Shown here in pieces: positions 51,743 through 60,417 of a DNA stretch of 64,000 nt. Both the position numbers and the translations under genes were made by a program. The stretch is from JAMXLO01 sp963812505 (GTDB lineage: Bacteria > Pseudomonadota > Alphaproteobacteria > Acetobacterales > Acetobacteraceae), in the NCBI GenBank assembly GCA_963812505.1, contig CAWEVM010000005.1, positions 1-64,000 on the forward strand, read 5' to 3'. Position 1 is the first letter of the stretch; every line of letters begins with the position of its first letter. The notes beneath the pieces are model-generated. The model did not search any database, had not been told where the DNA came from, and saw only the letters and a program-made list of their open reading frames with translations.

Positions 51743-52483
51743 ATGGCAGCGCTTTTGCCGCCGCTCAGCCAGGCGGCCCTGTTGCTCGACCTGGATGGAA
51801 CCCTGCTGGACCTCGCGCCGCGGCCGGATGCTGTTGTGGTGCCACCGGGGTTGCCGGAGGCGTTGCGCGCATCGCGGCGGCTGGTGGGCGACGCGGTTGC
51901 GGTGGTTACTGGCCGGCCGGTCGAAACGGTCGATGCGCTGCTCGGCGATGCGGTATTCGCTGTGGCAGGAGAACATGGCGGCGCGATCCGCCACGGGCCG
52001 GGCCAGGCGATGGAACGCTCGCCACTCCCAACGCCGCCAGGCGGCTGGCTGGTCGAGGCAGAGCGCATGGCCGAGCAGCACCCCGGTACGTTGCTGGAAC
52101 ACAAGGCGCGCGGTTTTGCGTTGCACTACCGGGCCGCTCCCGACGCTGGCCAGCCACTGCGCGAAGGTCTCGAGCGTATGCTAACGGGCTCCGCGGAATT
52201 TGAGCTGCTGCCCGCGCACATGCTGTGGGAAGTGCGGCCGCGTGGCGCTGACAAGGGCAAGGCGATTAGGGCGCTGATGGATCGAGCGCCATTTGTCGGC
52301 CGACTGCCGGTGTTTGTTGGCGACGACGTGACCGACGAGGATGCCATCGCGGCGGCGGAGGCGATGGGAGGCGTCGGGCTCCGCGTGCAAGATGCCTTCG
52401 TGGACGCGGCCGGTGTGCGCGCCTGGCTACAGGCGATTGCATCGAACGGAGATTGGCCCGAAGACACCGTTCCCATCCGCTAG
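51743..52483 (+). CDS. otsB: Trehalose-6-phosphate phosphatase
   Basis: 246 residues. HAD motif I is LLLDLDGTLLD, with VAVVTGRPVETVDAL (motif II), the AVAGEHGGAIRH substrate block, KGKAIRALMDRAPF (Lys) and PVFVGDDVTDEDAIAAAE (motif IV). Makes trehalose from trehalose-6-phosphate. No otsA in the window. It follows the DUF2155 gene by 4 bases. Confidence 0.92.
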   Translation: MAALLPPLSQAALLLDLDGTLLDLAPRPDAVVVPPGLPEALRASRRLVGDAVAVVTGRPVETVDALLGDAVFAVAGEHGGAIRHGPGQAMERSPLPTPPGGWLVEAERMAEQHPGTLLEHKARGFALHYRAAPDAGQPLREGLERMLTGSAEFELLPAHMLWEVRPRGADKGKAIRALMDRAPFVGRLPVFVGDDVTDEDAIAAAEAMGGVGLRVQDAFVDAAGVRAWLQAIASNGDWPEDTVPIR

Positions 52484-52671
52484 CGGCGAAGCAGACGCCG
52501 GCCGAGGTCGACCGGTCTATGACCTTGGTCACACCTTCGGCTTCGCTGTGCGCATAAATCATATGCCGAGAAGCCAGATTATCCCGCAGAGGCAAGAGAC
52601 TATTTCTTGCCCATCGCAAATGGTGCGATGCAATAGAACCCCTCAATGGGGTGCCTCTGAGGAGAGAGACC

Positions 52672-52929
52672 ATGAAGATCTTGCTGCGTGCCGCCATCGC
52701 GGCAGTGAGTATCGCCAGTATCGGTTCTGCCATTGCCGGCGAGGGCGAGGGCCCGGTCGCCAATACTCGGTTTACTGAGGTCCCTGGCGTCGTGGCACGA
52801 GCCGCTGTTCAGAATTCCCCGTCGGTTGCGACGGCGCAGAATGGGCAGATAGTGCAGGCCTACGTCACCCAGTCGAGCTACGGCACCTGGGTTTTCCCCC
52901 CCAACCCCAACGAAGGCGCCAACAGCTAG
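52672..52929 (+). CDS. Small secreted protein
   Basis: 85 residues with a strong GAGGAG site. The signal peptide (LLRAAIAAVSIASIGSAIAG) is followed by a short mature part (VANTRFTEVPGVVARAAVQN, then GQIVQAYVTQSSYGTWVFPP) ending NEGANS. I recall similar small exported proteins in Acetobacteraceae, often in several copies, but know no function. Followed directly by a strong terminator, so monocistronic or the end of its unit. Confidence 0.75.
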   Translation: MKILLRAAIAAVSIASIGSAIAGEGEGPVANTRFTEVPGVVARAAVQNSPSVATAQNGQIVQAYVTQSSYGTWVFPPNPNEGANS

Positions 52930-52950
52930 TCTGCCCCTGAAAGCGTGAGC

Positions 52951-52986
52951 GAAAAGGGCCGGCCTTTGTGCCGGCCCTTTTCGTTT
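52951..52986 (+). terminator. Rho-independent terminator, probably bidirectional
   Basis: GAAAAGGGCCGGC pairs perfectly with GCCGGCCCTTTTC around the loop CTTTGT, followed by GTTTT on the plus strand and a T-rich complement of the A-run on the other. It ends the small secreted gene and, from the other side, the acyltransferase. Confidence 0.93.
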
Positions 52987-54098
52987 TAACGTAACGGCTG
53001 CGGCGAATCCGCCGGTGCTGCCGAGCGTGACCCTACCGGAAACTTCTCCGCAACGAACGCAAGCATCGCGCGGAGATCCCGTCGCCGATGCTCTGTCAGA
53101 TAGCCGAGGCCGACAATGGAAGCTGAAAGTGCCACTGCGCAGAACCAAGGCGGAGTGTGCAGCACGTCCCAGTACAGAATGAGCAGTGGCAGATGGAACA
53201 GGTAGATCGTTAGGGTGAATGAGGCGAGCAGCCGTATCAGTTTGCCGACCGGCAGCAGGAGGCCCATCAGACGGTGCGCGTGCGCAGCGGCATAAAAGTT
53301 CAGGGCCACCAGCACGGCCAGGGCGTAGTCGGTGAGCGGGTAACCGGAGAATGCGAGTAGCTCGGCTGTCCGTGGCCAGCCAGCCTCGAATGCGTCATGC
53401 AGTGTGGTGCCAATGGCGCTCTTGACCAGAAGAACCGCCAAGACAAGGCTGCATGCCCACAAGACTGTGGCGGCCTTTTCGGACAGGCTCCAGCGTTCGA
53501 TGTTCCAATAGACCAGCGCCCCGAGCAGCCAGCACGGCATCAGCAGCAGGATCTTCGGGCCCGCAAGGATGGCAAGCGCAATCGCAACCGGAGCCCTGGC
53601 GGGGCGCCCCAGATACACCCAGGCGCCGAAGATCGCATAAAACCAAGCCTCATAGTTCAGAGACCAGAACGGACCGTTCAACGGCGGCGCCACGTTGAGG
53701 AACCAAGCCTGCCCAATGAACAGTGCATTCACGCCAGTGCGCAGCCACGTGCCGCCATCAGCGGGTTCCGGCGAGAAAACCGAACGGCCGGCGAAGTGGA
53801 ACAGGACCACGCCAAACACGAGAGCCGGCAGCGCGACAGACCACAGCCGCGAAAGCCGATTGAGCGTGAAGTCCGCTAGCGTGCGGTCATGTCCATCGGT
53901 CACATACGCAATCACGAACCCCGACAGCACGAAGAACACGATCACCGCTGCCGGACCGGGCCAGTGAAGCGGATGGGCTGGAAGCAGGACCAGCCACGCG
54001 TGACTCAGGACGACCAGGAGCGCGGCAGTGAATCGCGTCAGGTCGAGGTACAGGGACAGAGCGGGCGGTATCGGGCGTGCATCCTTGGAGCGAGGCAC
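52986..54098 (-). CDS. Membrane acyltransferase (OafA/YrhL type, acyltransferase 3)
   Basis: About 370 residues with ten membrane segments. The opening LYLDLTRFTAALLVVLSHAW carries the family's catalytic-region His, followed by VIVFFVLSGFVIAYVT, TLADFTLNRLSRLWSVALPA and FWSLNYEAWFYAIF. O-acylates sugars of the envelope or exopolysaccharide. GTG 54098 is the nearest start that follows the VOC gene stop; the frame to 54236 overlaps that gene. Confidence 0.85.
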   Translation of the reverse strand: MPRSKDARPIPPALSLYLDLTRFTAALLVVLSHAWLVLLPAHPLHWPGPAAVIVFFVLSGFVIAYVTDGHDRTLADFTLNRLSRLWSVALPALVFGVVLFHFAGRSVFSPEPADGGTWLRTGVNALFIGQAWFLNVAPPLNGPFWSLNYEAWFYAIFGAWVYLGRPARAPVAIALAILAGPKILLLMPCWLLGALVYWNIERWSLSEKAATVLWACSLVLAVLLVKSAIGTTLHDAFEAGWPRTAELLAFSGYPLTDYALAVLVALNFYAAAHAHRLMGLLLPVGKLIRLLASFTLTIYLFHLPLLILYWDVLHTPPWFCAVALSASIVGLGYLTEHRRRDLRAMLAFVAEKFPVGSRSAAPADSPQPLR

Positions 54099-54118
54099 CC
54101 CTGGTGCGCCGTACGAAG

Positions 54119-54607
54119 CTACGCCGCGGCGCGGCCACCGAAATGCGCGTCCAGCGCCTCGTAGCGGATCATTCGTGTGTACTCGGCCAACATGTCCGGT
54201 GTGGCGACCTCGACCATCAGGCGATTCTCGACCCAAAACTCGATGACATGGAACGCCGGCGGCTGACCGGGTGCGCCGCGGCCGAAATACTGGGTGCGCC
54301 AGCCCTCGCGGTGGCCGATCTGCTCGACCTTGGCACGATCGACCGGCACCGAGAGCAGCAGATGAAACGGCGCATAGCCGGCTTGCGCGTCGTGGGCCGC
54401 ATGAACCTGCCTGTCATCCGTGCCCGGCACCAGCGCGACGCTCTCGGGATAGATCTCGATCATCGAGCCATGCTCATCGCCGCTCACCGCCATGAACGAG
54501 TCGGCGACACCACCGGGAAACGGATACGCACGGCCATCCATCAGCTCGGCCAGCACATCGGCGACGTGCTTCGGATCGCGCGCCGATATCGACACATGGT
54601 GGATCAT
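54119..54607 (-). CDS. VOC-family (glyoxalase fold) protein
   Basis: 162 residues: IHHVSISARDPKHVADVLAE at the start and FHVIEFWVENRLMVEVATPD near the end, with His and Glu in metal-ligand positions of the vicinal-oxygen-chelate fold. Substrate unknown. Follows the asparaginase gene by 12 bases, so likely in the amidase operon. Confidence 0.8.
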   Translation of the reverse strand: MIHHVSISARDPKHVADVLAELMDGRAYPFPGGVADSFMAVSGDEHGSMIEIYPESVALVPGTDDRQVHAAHDAQAGYAPFHLLLSVPVDRAKVEQIGHREGWRTQYFGRGAPGQPPAFHVIEFWVENRLMVEVATPDMLAEYTRMIRYEALDAHFGGRAAA

Positions 54608-54619
54608 CTCGTCGCCTCC

Positions 54620-55615
54620 TCAGTAGGTCCGAAAGACACGCGCGATCTGCTCAAGATCGCAGGTGACGGTCAATGCCAGTGACAGCAGAATGCGTGCCTT
54701 CTGCGGCAGCAGGTTGTCGGCGATCAGGAAGCCTGCATTGGCAAGCCTGGTACCTCGGAACGTGCGGCCGCTGCCGGCACGCGTGCATTGCACAACCAGG
54801 ACGCCGTGGGCAACCGCTTCCTTCAGTGCCTCGAAATCACCTGGCGGTGCAAAGCCCGGTGCGAAGCCGGCCGAGACGATGCCCTTGGCGCCGGCGGCGG
54901 TGAATGCGCGGACCGCGGTCCCGTCGCCACCGGTATAAGCATAGGCGATATCGACGCGCGGCAATGCGTCGAGCGACCGGATGTCGAACTCGGTATCCGG
55001 GCAGCAGCGTCGCAGCGGTCTGCGATAGAACGCGACCGCGTCGCCATCGGCATGGCCCAGCACGCCAAAATCCGCGGTGCGGAATGTCTGTAGCCGGAGC
55101 GTCGCGGTCTTCGTCACCTCGCGCGCGGCCTGGATCTCATCGTTCAGCACCACGAGCACGCCCATGCCGCGCGCCTCGGGGCATGCCGCGACGCGGATCG
55201 CATTGACCAGATTGAGCCCGGCATCGGTCGAGAGCCCACTCGACGGTCGCTGTGCGCCAACCAGCACCACCGGCACAGCGACCTTCAGCGTGAGGTTGAG
55301 GACGTAGGCGGTCTCCTCCAGCGTCGCCGTGCCGTGGCCGATGACGATGCCCGCGAGATCGGGGTGTTCGGCGACGAGCCGCTCGCACAGCAACACCAAC
55401 GCCTTCCAATCTGCGAAATCGATCGCGGTGCTGGGGATGTTGCGGTACCGCACGGGCAGCACGTCAGCGACCATTGCCGTCTCCGGCCAGCGCGCGATGA
55501 TCTCGTCGGCGTGCATCACATTGCCCGTGGCGCCATAGTTCTGCAGGTCGAGCGGCCCGACGCCAACTGATGCGATCGTGCCGCCCGTGCCGATGAACGC
55601 GACCTTCGGTCTCAT
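54620..55615 (-). CDS. L-asparaginase-family amidohydrolase
   Basis: 331 residues from ATG 55615, overlapping the amidase stop by ATGA. The nucleophile Thr motif is AFIGTGGTIAS; the second motif is VIGHGTATLEETAYVL, followed by VVLVGAQRPSSGLSTDAGL. In classic enzymes the second motif has Thr-Asp; here it is Thr-Ala-Thr, so the Asp that holds the substrate amino group is missing. The enzyme may prefer other amides. No signal peptide, so cytoplasmic. The longer frame to 56089 runs inside the amidase. Confidence 0.87.
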   Translation of the reverse strand: MRPKVAFIGTGGTIASVGVGPLDLQNYGATGNVMHADEIIARWPETAMVADVLPVRYRNIPSTAIDFADWKALVLLCERLVAEHPDLAGIVIGHGTATLEETAYVLNLTLKVAVPVVLVGAQRPSSGLSTDAGLNLVNAIRVAACPEARGMGVLVVLNDEIQAAREVTKTATLRLQTFRTADFGVLGHADGDAVAFYRRPLRRCCPDTEFDIRSLDALPRVDIAYAYTGGDGTAVRAFTAAGAKGIVSAGFAPGFAPPGDFEALKEAVAHGVLVVQCTRAGSGRTFRGTRLANAGFLIADNLLPQKARILLSLALTVTCDLEQIARVFRTY

Positions 55616-57069
55616 GAGACGGTGACGGCGCTGGCCTCGGCCGCGTCCAGTATTGGCGGACGACGCTTGTGGAAGTCGGTGTCGCGCTGGTACGCGTCCG
55701 CGACCTTCAGCACGCGCGCCTCGGCGAACGGTCGCGCGGCGATTTGCAGGCCGATCGGACAGCCGTTGGGATCGAACCCACAGTTCACGCTCACCGCCGG
55801 CAGACCCAGGTAGTTGTATGGCCGCGTGTTGGACGAGACCGCCATGAACGTCACCTCGGTGCCCGGCGGGCCGTGGTCGATGTCGGTCTCGGCGAGTGTC
55901 GGCAGACAGGTGCGGATCGTCGGCGAAATCAGCACATCGACCTTGGCGAACACTTCCTTCGCGAATGCCTTCAGGATCGGGCCGCGCCGGCTGAGCGCCT
56001 CGACGTAATACGTCGCCGGAATGCCGTAACCGCCAAACATCCGGCCGCTGATATGGATGCCGTAGTCGCCGGCCCTCTCGCGCATCCACTGCGCATGGAT
56101 GGTCGCGGCCTCGACGCGCGAGACGATGCTGCCATACGCGGTGACCGCCTCCATCAGCGGCAGCGCAATCGGCTGCATTGTCGCGCCGCGCTCCACCAGC
56201 GCCGCCACCGCGCGTTCCATCGCCTCGAGCACCGGCGGATCAACGTCCTCCAGGAACCAGGTTGATGGCAGACCGATGCGGAGGCCGCGGATATCGCCGT
56301 CGAGCGCCGCCTCATAGTCCGGCACCGGCTCGTGGGAACTGGTCGGATCGCGCGGGTCGCGGCCAGCGATCAGCGTCATGACACGTGCGCAGTCACGCGC
56401 GGTCCGCGTCAGTGGCCCGACATTGTCGGCGCTGAACGACAGCGGCATCACGCCATAGCGCGACACTCGGGTCTGCGTCGGCTTGATGCCGGTGATGCCA
56501 CAGGCCGCCGCCGGCAGACGGATCGATCCGCCGGTATCGGAGCCCAAAGCCATGTAGTTGAAATGCGCCGCCACCGAGGCTCCGGAGCCGGAGGACGAGC
56601 CGCCGGTGATGTAGGATGGGTTCCATGGATTATGGCAGTCGCCGAACGCGCGATTGTGACCGGTCGGGTTCTGCGCGAATTCGGCCATGTTCAGGCCGCC
56701 GAACGTGTAGGCGCCGGCCGCGCTCAGTTTCTCGATTACGGTGGCGGTGATCGCGGGCCGCCAGTCCTTGCGGATGGCCGAGCCGCAGGTGCTGAGCTTG
56801 CCGGCCTGGTAGTACATGTCCTTGTGCATCATCGGCACGCCATGCAGCGGGCCGAGCCATGACTTCTCCCGGACCGCACGATCCGCTGCGCGTGCGGCCG
56901 TCTCGGCACCCTCGCGGTCCAGCCAGATCGTCGCATTCAGCCTGGGATTTGCCGTCTCCATGTTGCGCCAGCAGGCTTCGAGCAACTCCATCGAGGTCGC
57001 ATCGCCGTCGCGCACGGCATCGGCCGCCTCGCACAACGAGAGATCCGCCAGATCGGTCATGGCATTCAC
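55612..57069 (-). CDS. Amidase-signature hydrolase
   Basis: 485 residues. The Ser-Ser-Lys triad is visible as the Lys in PMMHKDMYY, the cis-Ser in GSDTGGSIRLPAA and the nucleophile Ser in TGGSSSGSGASVA. Hydrolyses a small amide, substrate unknown. GTG 57069 overlaps the stop of the small upstream gene (GTGA); ATG 57060 is an alternative. In an operon with the 64-residue protein and the asparaginase. Confidence 0.9.
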   Translation of the reverse strand: MNAMTDLADLSLCEAADAVRDGDATSMELLEACWRNMETANPRLNATIWLDREGAETAARAADRAVREKSWLGPLHGVPMMHKDMYYQAGKLSTCGSAIRKDWRPAITATVIEKLSAAGAYTFGGLNMAEFAQNPTGHNRAFGDCHNPWNPSYITGGSSSGSGASVAAHFNYMALGSDTGGSIRLPAAACGITGIKPTQTRVSRYGVMPLSFSADNVGPLTRTARDCARVMTLIAGRDPRDPTSSHEPVPDYEAALDGDIRGLRIGLPSTWFLEDVDPPVLEAMERAVAALVERGATMQPIALPLMEAVTAYGSIVSRVEAATIHAQWMRERAGDYGIHISGRMFGGYGIPATYYVEALSRRGPILKAFAKEVFAKVDVLISPTIRTCLPTLAETDIDHGPPGTEVTFMAVSSNTRPYNYLGLPAVSVNCGFDPNGCPIGLQIAARPFAEARVLKVADAYQRDTDFHKRRPPILDAAEASAVTVS

Positions 57070-57260
57070 TCCTTCGCCTCGTGCAGCGCGGCCTCGAAGC
57101 TGGAGGGTTCGTCCTCGAACACAAGCGTTCCGCGCAGGGCCTCGAAGGCCCGAATGGTCGAGATCAGATCGGCCGCCATGCGTCGCGCCGGATCATTCGG
57201 CGCCACAATGCCGTGCCATCGCGCAATCGTTGCCTCAATCTCGGCGGCGAAGTCGTCCAT
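57066..57260 (-). CDS. Small protein coupled to the amidase (possible GatC/AtzG-like partner)
   Basis: 64 residues with GGGAGAC upstream of ATG 57260. Helical first half (FAAEIEATIARWHGIVAPND) and an acidic tail (FEALRGTLVFEDEPSSFEAA). Position directly before, and overlapping, an amidase-signature gene recalls AtzG/GatC, small helical partners that bind their amidase. The sequence match is too weak to name it. Confidence 0.6.
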   Translation of the reverse strand: MDDFAAEIEATIARWHGIVAPNDPARRMAADLISTIRAFEALRGTLVFEDEPSSFEAALHEAKE

Positions 57261-57314
57261 GTTCTGTCTCCCCGTGATTGCCGGACAGTATGCCAGGGAG
57301 GCGGATCGAGCGAC

Positions 57315-58778
57315 ATGCCGGATGAACTACGGCCCGATATCCCACCCGATGCGGTGTTTGCGACCGATGTGCCGGCGCGGCTCGACCGCCTGCCGTGGAG
57401 CAGATTTCACTGGCTGGTGATCATCTCACTCGGCATCGCGTGGGTGCTCGATGGCCTGGAAGTGACCATCGTCGGCTCGCTGTCTGGTGCGCTCACCGAA
57501 AGCCCGGTCCTGCACCTCACAGCGGAACAGGTGGGCCTCGCAGCGAGCGCCTATCTGATCGGCGCGGTGGTTGGTGCGCTGTTCTTCGGCTGGCTGACGG
57601 ATCGGCTTGGGCGCAAGAAGCTGTTCAGCATCACCGTGCTTGTCTACCTGACCGCAACGGTCGCCTGTGGCCTGTCGTGGAACTTCTGGTCATTCGCCGT
57701 TTTCCGCATGCTGACCGGTGCCGGCATCGGCGGCGAGTATGCGGCGGTGAATGCGACGATTCAGGAACTGATCCCGGCGCGCCGCCGCGGCTTCACCGAC
57801 CTGGTGGTGAATGGCAGCTTCTGGCTCGGCGCTGCTCTCGGAGCAATCGGCGCGCTGGTGGTGCTCGATCCGGCGGTAATGCCGGCCGAGTACGGCTGGC
57901 GCTTCGCCTTCATTCTCGGCGGCGTGCTGGGATTGATCGTGCTGCTGCTGCGACGCTTCCTGCCGGAAAGCCCGCGCTGGCTGATGACCCACGGTGATCC
58001 CGAGGAAGCCGAGCGGGTGGTGGCAGAAATCGAGCGGCGTGTGGAGCGGGAGACCGGGAGACCGTTGCCACCTGTGCCCTACCAGAGATTGCTGCTGCGA
58101 ACTGACATCCACGAATGGTTCGGCCTGGCGACGCGCGCGCTGTTCAGCGACTACCGCCGACGTGCCATACTTGGCATCGTGCTGATGGCCGCGCAGGCAT
58201 TCTGCTACAATGCGGTATTCTTCACCTATGCGCTGATCCTCAAGCAGTTCTATGGGATCAGGTCGGGTGACATCGGCTGGTTCTTGCTGCCTTTCGCGGC
58301 GGGGAATTTCCTGGGGCCGCTGGTCCTCGGCCGACTGTTCGATACGCTTGGTCGACGGCTGATGATCACTTTGACCTACGCGCTCTCCGGCATCCTGATG
58401 GCGCTGACCGGCTGGCTGTTTGTACTCGGCGTGCTGGACGCGGTGCAGCAGACCCTGGCGTGGACGGCGATCTTCTTCGTCGCCTCCGCCGCCGCAAGCT
58501 CCGCCTATCTGACGGTCGGCGAGAGTTTCCCGCTGGAGATGCGCGCCATCGCGATCGCGCTGTTCTATGCGTTTGGCACCGGCGTGGGCGGCGTTGCGGG
58601 TCCGGCGTTGTTCGGGGCGCTGATTGACACCGGCGAACGCGTATCGATCCTATGGGGGTATCTGCTCGGTGGCGGACTGATGGTGATCGCCGCGGTGGTC
58701 GCCGCATTTCTCGCAGTGCCGGCGGAACGCCGCGCCTTGGAGGACATTGCCCCGCCCCTGTCCTCTGCGGCGCGATAG
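57315..58778 (+). CDS. MFS transporter (sugar/aromatic-acid porter group)
   Basis: 487 residues from ATG 57315 with twelve membrane segments. Signatures: DGLEVTIVGSLSGALTE in TM1, GWLTDRLGRKKLFSI in loop 2-3, RMLTGAGIGGEYAAVNATIQ in TM4, FLPESPRWLMTHGDPEEAER before the central loop, and GRLFDTLGRRLMITL in loop 8-9. This pattern fits uptake of aromatic acids or sugars. Divergent from the amidase operon. Confidence 0.88.
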   Translation: MPDELRPDIPPDAVFATDVPARLDRLPWSRFHWLVIISLGIAWVLDGLEVTIVGSLSGALTESPVLHLTAEQVGLAASAYLIGAVVGALFFGWLTDRLGRKKLFSITVLVYLTATVACGLSWNFWSFAVFRMLTGAGIGGEYAAVNATIQELIPARRRGFTDLVVNGSFWLGAALGAIGALVVLDPAVMPAEYGWRFAFILGGVLGLIVLLLRRFLPESPRWLMTHGDPEEAERVVAEIERRVERETGRPLPPVPYQRLLLRTDIHEWFGLATRALFSDYRRRAILGIVLMAAQAFCYNAVFFTYALILKQFYGIRSGDIGWFLLPFAAGNFLGPLVLGRLFDTLGRRLMITLTYALSGILMALTGWLFVLGVLDAVQQTLAWTAIFFVASAAASSAYLTVGESFPLEMRAIAIALFYAFGTGVGGVAGPALFGALIDTGERVSILWGYLLGGGLMVIAAVVAAFLAVPAERRALEDIAPPLSSAAR

Positions 58779-58802
58779 CGCCATATTGGCGGATAGCCAG
58801 GG

Positions 58803-59309
58803 ATGGAGCAGACCGTGGCAGTGGAAAAGCAGGCCTACCGCGAAGCAATGGCGCGTCTTGGCGCCGCGGTGAACGTGATCACGACTGACGGTCCAGGTGG
58901 CCGCGCCGGCTTCACGGCTTCGGCCGTGTGCAGCGTCACCGATACGCCGCCGACGTTGCTCGTGTGCGCCAATCGCACGAATGACTCATATCCGGCGATG
59001 AAGGCGAATGCGGTGCTGTGCGTGAACACGCTGGCCAGCGCGCATGAGGAACTGTCCCCGGTCTTCGCGGGCATGACCGATCACACGATGGAGGCCCGCT
59101 TCGACGGCGCCACCTGGCACGGACTCGCGACCGGTGCCCCGGTGCTGGACGGCGCGTTGGTCGCGTTCGACTGCCGCATCGAGCAGATCGTCGAGGTCGG
59201 CACCCACGATGTGTTCATCTGCTCGGTGGAGGCGGTGGAGGTCGGCACGGTGCACGAGGGCCTGATCTACTATGCCCGCGGCTACCATCGGATCGCATAT
59301 CAGGGCTGA
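58803..59309 (+). CDS. Flavin reductase (RutF/HpaC-like)
   Basis: 168 residues. FMN-binding split-barrel motifs: AMARLGAAVNVITTDGPGGR, GFTASAVCSVTDTPPTLLVC, FAGMTDHTMEARFD, and the C-terminal VEVGTVHEGLIYYARGYHRI. Would supply reduced flavin to a monooxygenase; two LLM enzymes in the window (39748-41898) are possible users but are not linked. 24 bases after the MFS gene. Confidence 0.87.
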   Translation: MEQTVAVEKQAYREAMARLGAAVNVITTDGPGGRAGFTASAVCSVTDTPPTLLVCANRTNDSYPAMKANAVLCVNTLASAHEELSPVFAGMTDHTMEARFDGATWHGLATGAPVLDGALVAFDCRIEQIVEVGTHDVFICSVEAVEVGTVHEGLIYYARGYHRIAYQG

Positions 59310-59319
59310 TGACACGCCT

Positions 59320-60051
59320 TCACGCGTTGGTAATGCCACCGTCAACGGTGATCGTCTGTCCATTCACGTATGACGAATCCCGCGAACAGAGGAAACGGAT
59401 CACGGACGCCACCTCCGCCGGATGGCCATACCGCTTCAACGGGATCTCGTTCTTGTACGCCTCGCCGCGTTCGGCAATAGTGGGCGCTGCCATAGACGTG
59501 TCGATCAGTCCGGGAGCAACAGCGTTCACCAGCACATCCGGTGCCAGTCTCCGCGCGAGGGAACGCGTCAGCCCGACCAGGCCCGCCTTGGCGGCGGCAT
59601 ACGGCGGATAACCCGCGCTGCCACGGCGATAGGCGACAGAGCTGGTCAGCACCATCCGAGCAGGGCCGTCGCGGCTGTCGTAACGCGTGGCGAAGGCTAC
59701 CGCGAGATCGTAGGCACTGGTCAGATTCACCGCGATCGCGCGGTCCCACACGTTGTGATCGTTCGCCTCGAATGGATCGCGTTCGAACACCCCGGCCAGA
59801 TGGATCAGCGCCGCGACGGGTGCGCCAGCGGAATCGAGTGCCGCGGCACATGCGGCTGGTGTGTCGATCGCCGACCGCCACGTCGCGATGCGCGCGGTGC
59901 CCAGGGTCTCGCGGGCCTTCGCAAGGCGGTCGTCATCGATATCGACCAGCACAACATGCGCGCCGTGATCGAGCATCGCGCGGGCGGTCTCGACGCCGAT
60001 GCCGCCGGCTCCGCCGGTGATGACGATGCGCTTGCCGACGAACTCAGCCAT
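59320..60051 (-). CDS. SDR-family oxidoreductase
   Basis: 243 residues. Cofactor motif TGGAGGIGVETARAM, then LIHLAGVFERD, catalytic Ser in MVLTSSVAYRRG, and Tyr-x-x-x-Lys in YPPYAAAKAGLVGL. The basic/acidic pattern (VDIDDDRLAKARE, Asp after strand 2) suggests NAD. Classical FabG-like length. Convergent with the flavin reductase. Confidence 0.9.
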   Translation of the reverse strand: MAEFVGKRIVITGGAGGIGVETARAMLDHGAHVVLVDIDDDRLAKARETLGTARIATWRSAIDTPAACAAALDSAGAPVAALIHLAGVFERDPFEANDHNVWDRAIAVNLTSAYDLAVAFATRYDSRDGPARMVLTSSVAYRRGSAGYPPYAAAKAGLVGLTRSLARRLAPDVLVNAVAPGLIDTSMAAPTIAERGEAYKNEIPLKRYGHPAEVASVIRFLCSRDSSYVNGQTITVDGGITNA

Positions 60052-60131
60052 GTCAGGCGACCGGACGCGGATGGTCGAAGGTTGCCACCGTGCAATCCGC
60101 CTTCTGTATCGAGGAGTTCCACGATCTGCTT

Positions 60132-60156
60132 GGAACTGAACGTCGGCGCTGACGTT
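60132..60156 (+). promoter_or_regulatory. EcfG-type general-stress promoter
   Basis: GGAAC (60132-60136), a 16-base spacer, then CGTT (60153-60156): an exact match to the GGAAC-N16/17-CGTT consensus of the alphaproteobacterial EcfG sigma factor. Transcription would start about 10 bases later, 20 bases before the start codon of the 48-residue gene. An inverted repeat (60135-60160) overlaps it. Confidence 0.75.
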
Positions 60157-60184
60157 CAGTGTGTTCCTCAGGAGGGAGCATAAG

Positions 60185-60331
60185 ATGGCAAAGGATCAGA
60201 TGAAGTCCGAGGATGCCGTCCCACAGGCCGACAAGCAAGCGCATACCGAGATGGCGGAACGCGAGGGTCAGCAGGGCGAGCAGGCTCACCTGATCAACAA
60301 GGATCAGGCGGAGAAGAAAAAGCAGCCTTAG
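60185..60331 (+). CDS. 48-residue hydrophilic stress protein
   Basis: ATG 60185 is preceded by AGGAGGGAGC. The product is highly charged, with no hydrophobic core (DKQAHTEMAEREGQQGEQAH, ending EKKKQP), so it is probably disordered, as many stress-induced small proteins are. The EcfG-type promoter directly upstream supports expression. I know no family for it. Confidence 0.75.
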   Translation: MAKDQMKSEDAVPQADKQAHTEMAEREGQQGEQAHLINKDQAEKKKQP

Positions 60332-60417
60332 AGACTGGCTGGCGGTTGCCGCGCCGATCGCCTGGGTGCGATTTGGCGCGGCTTCCGGCAGCGAGCACGA
60401 ACTGCGGGAGAACGCGA

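Noticed and set aside
52638..52652. ACCCC/GGGGT mini-hairpin before the small secreted gene
   Set aside because: Five base pairs only; likely chance, no link to the ribosome site.
54620..56089. Longer 489-residue asparaginase frame
   Set aside because: The first 158 residues overlap the amidase in another frame and have no family sequence; the real start is 55615.
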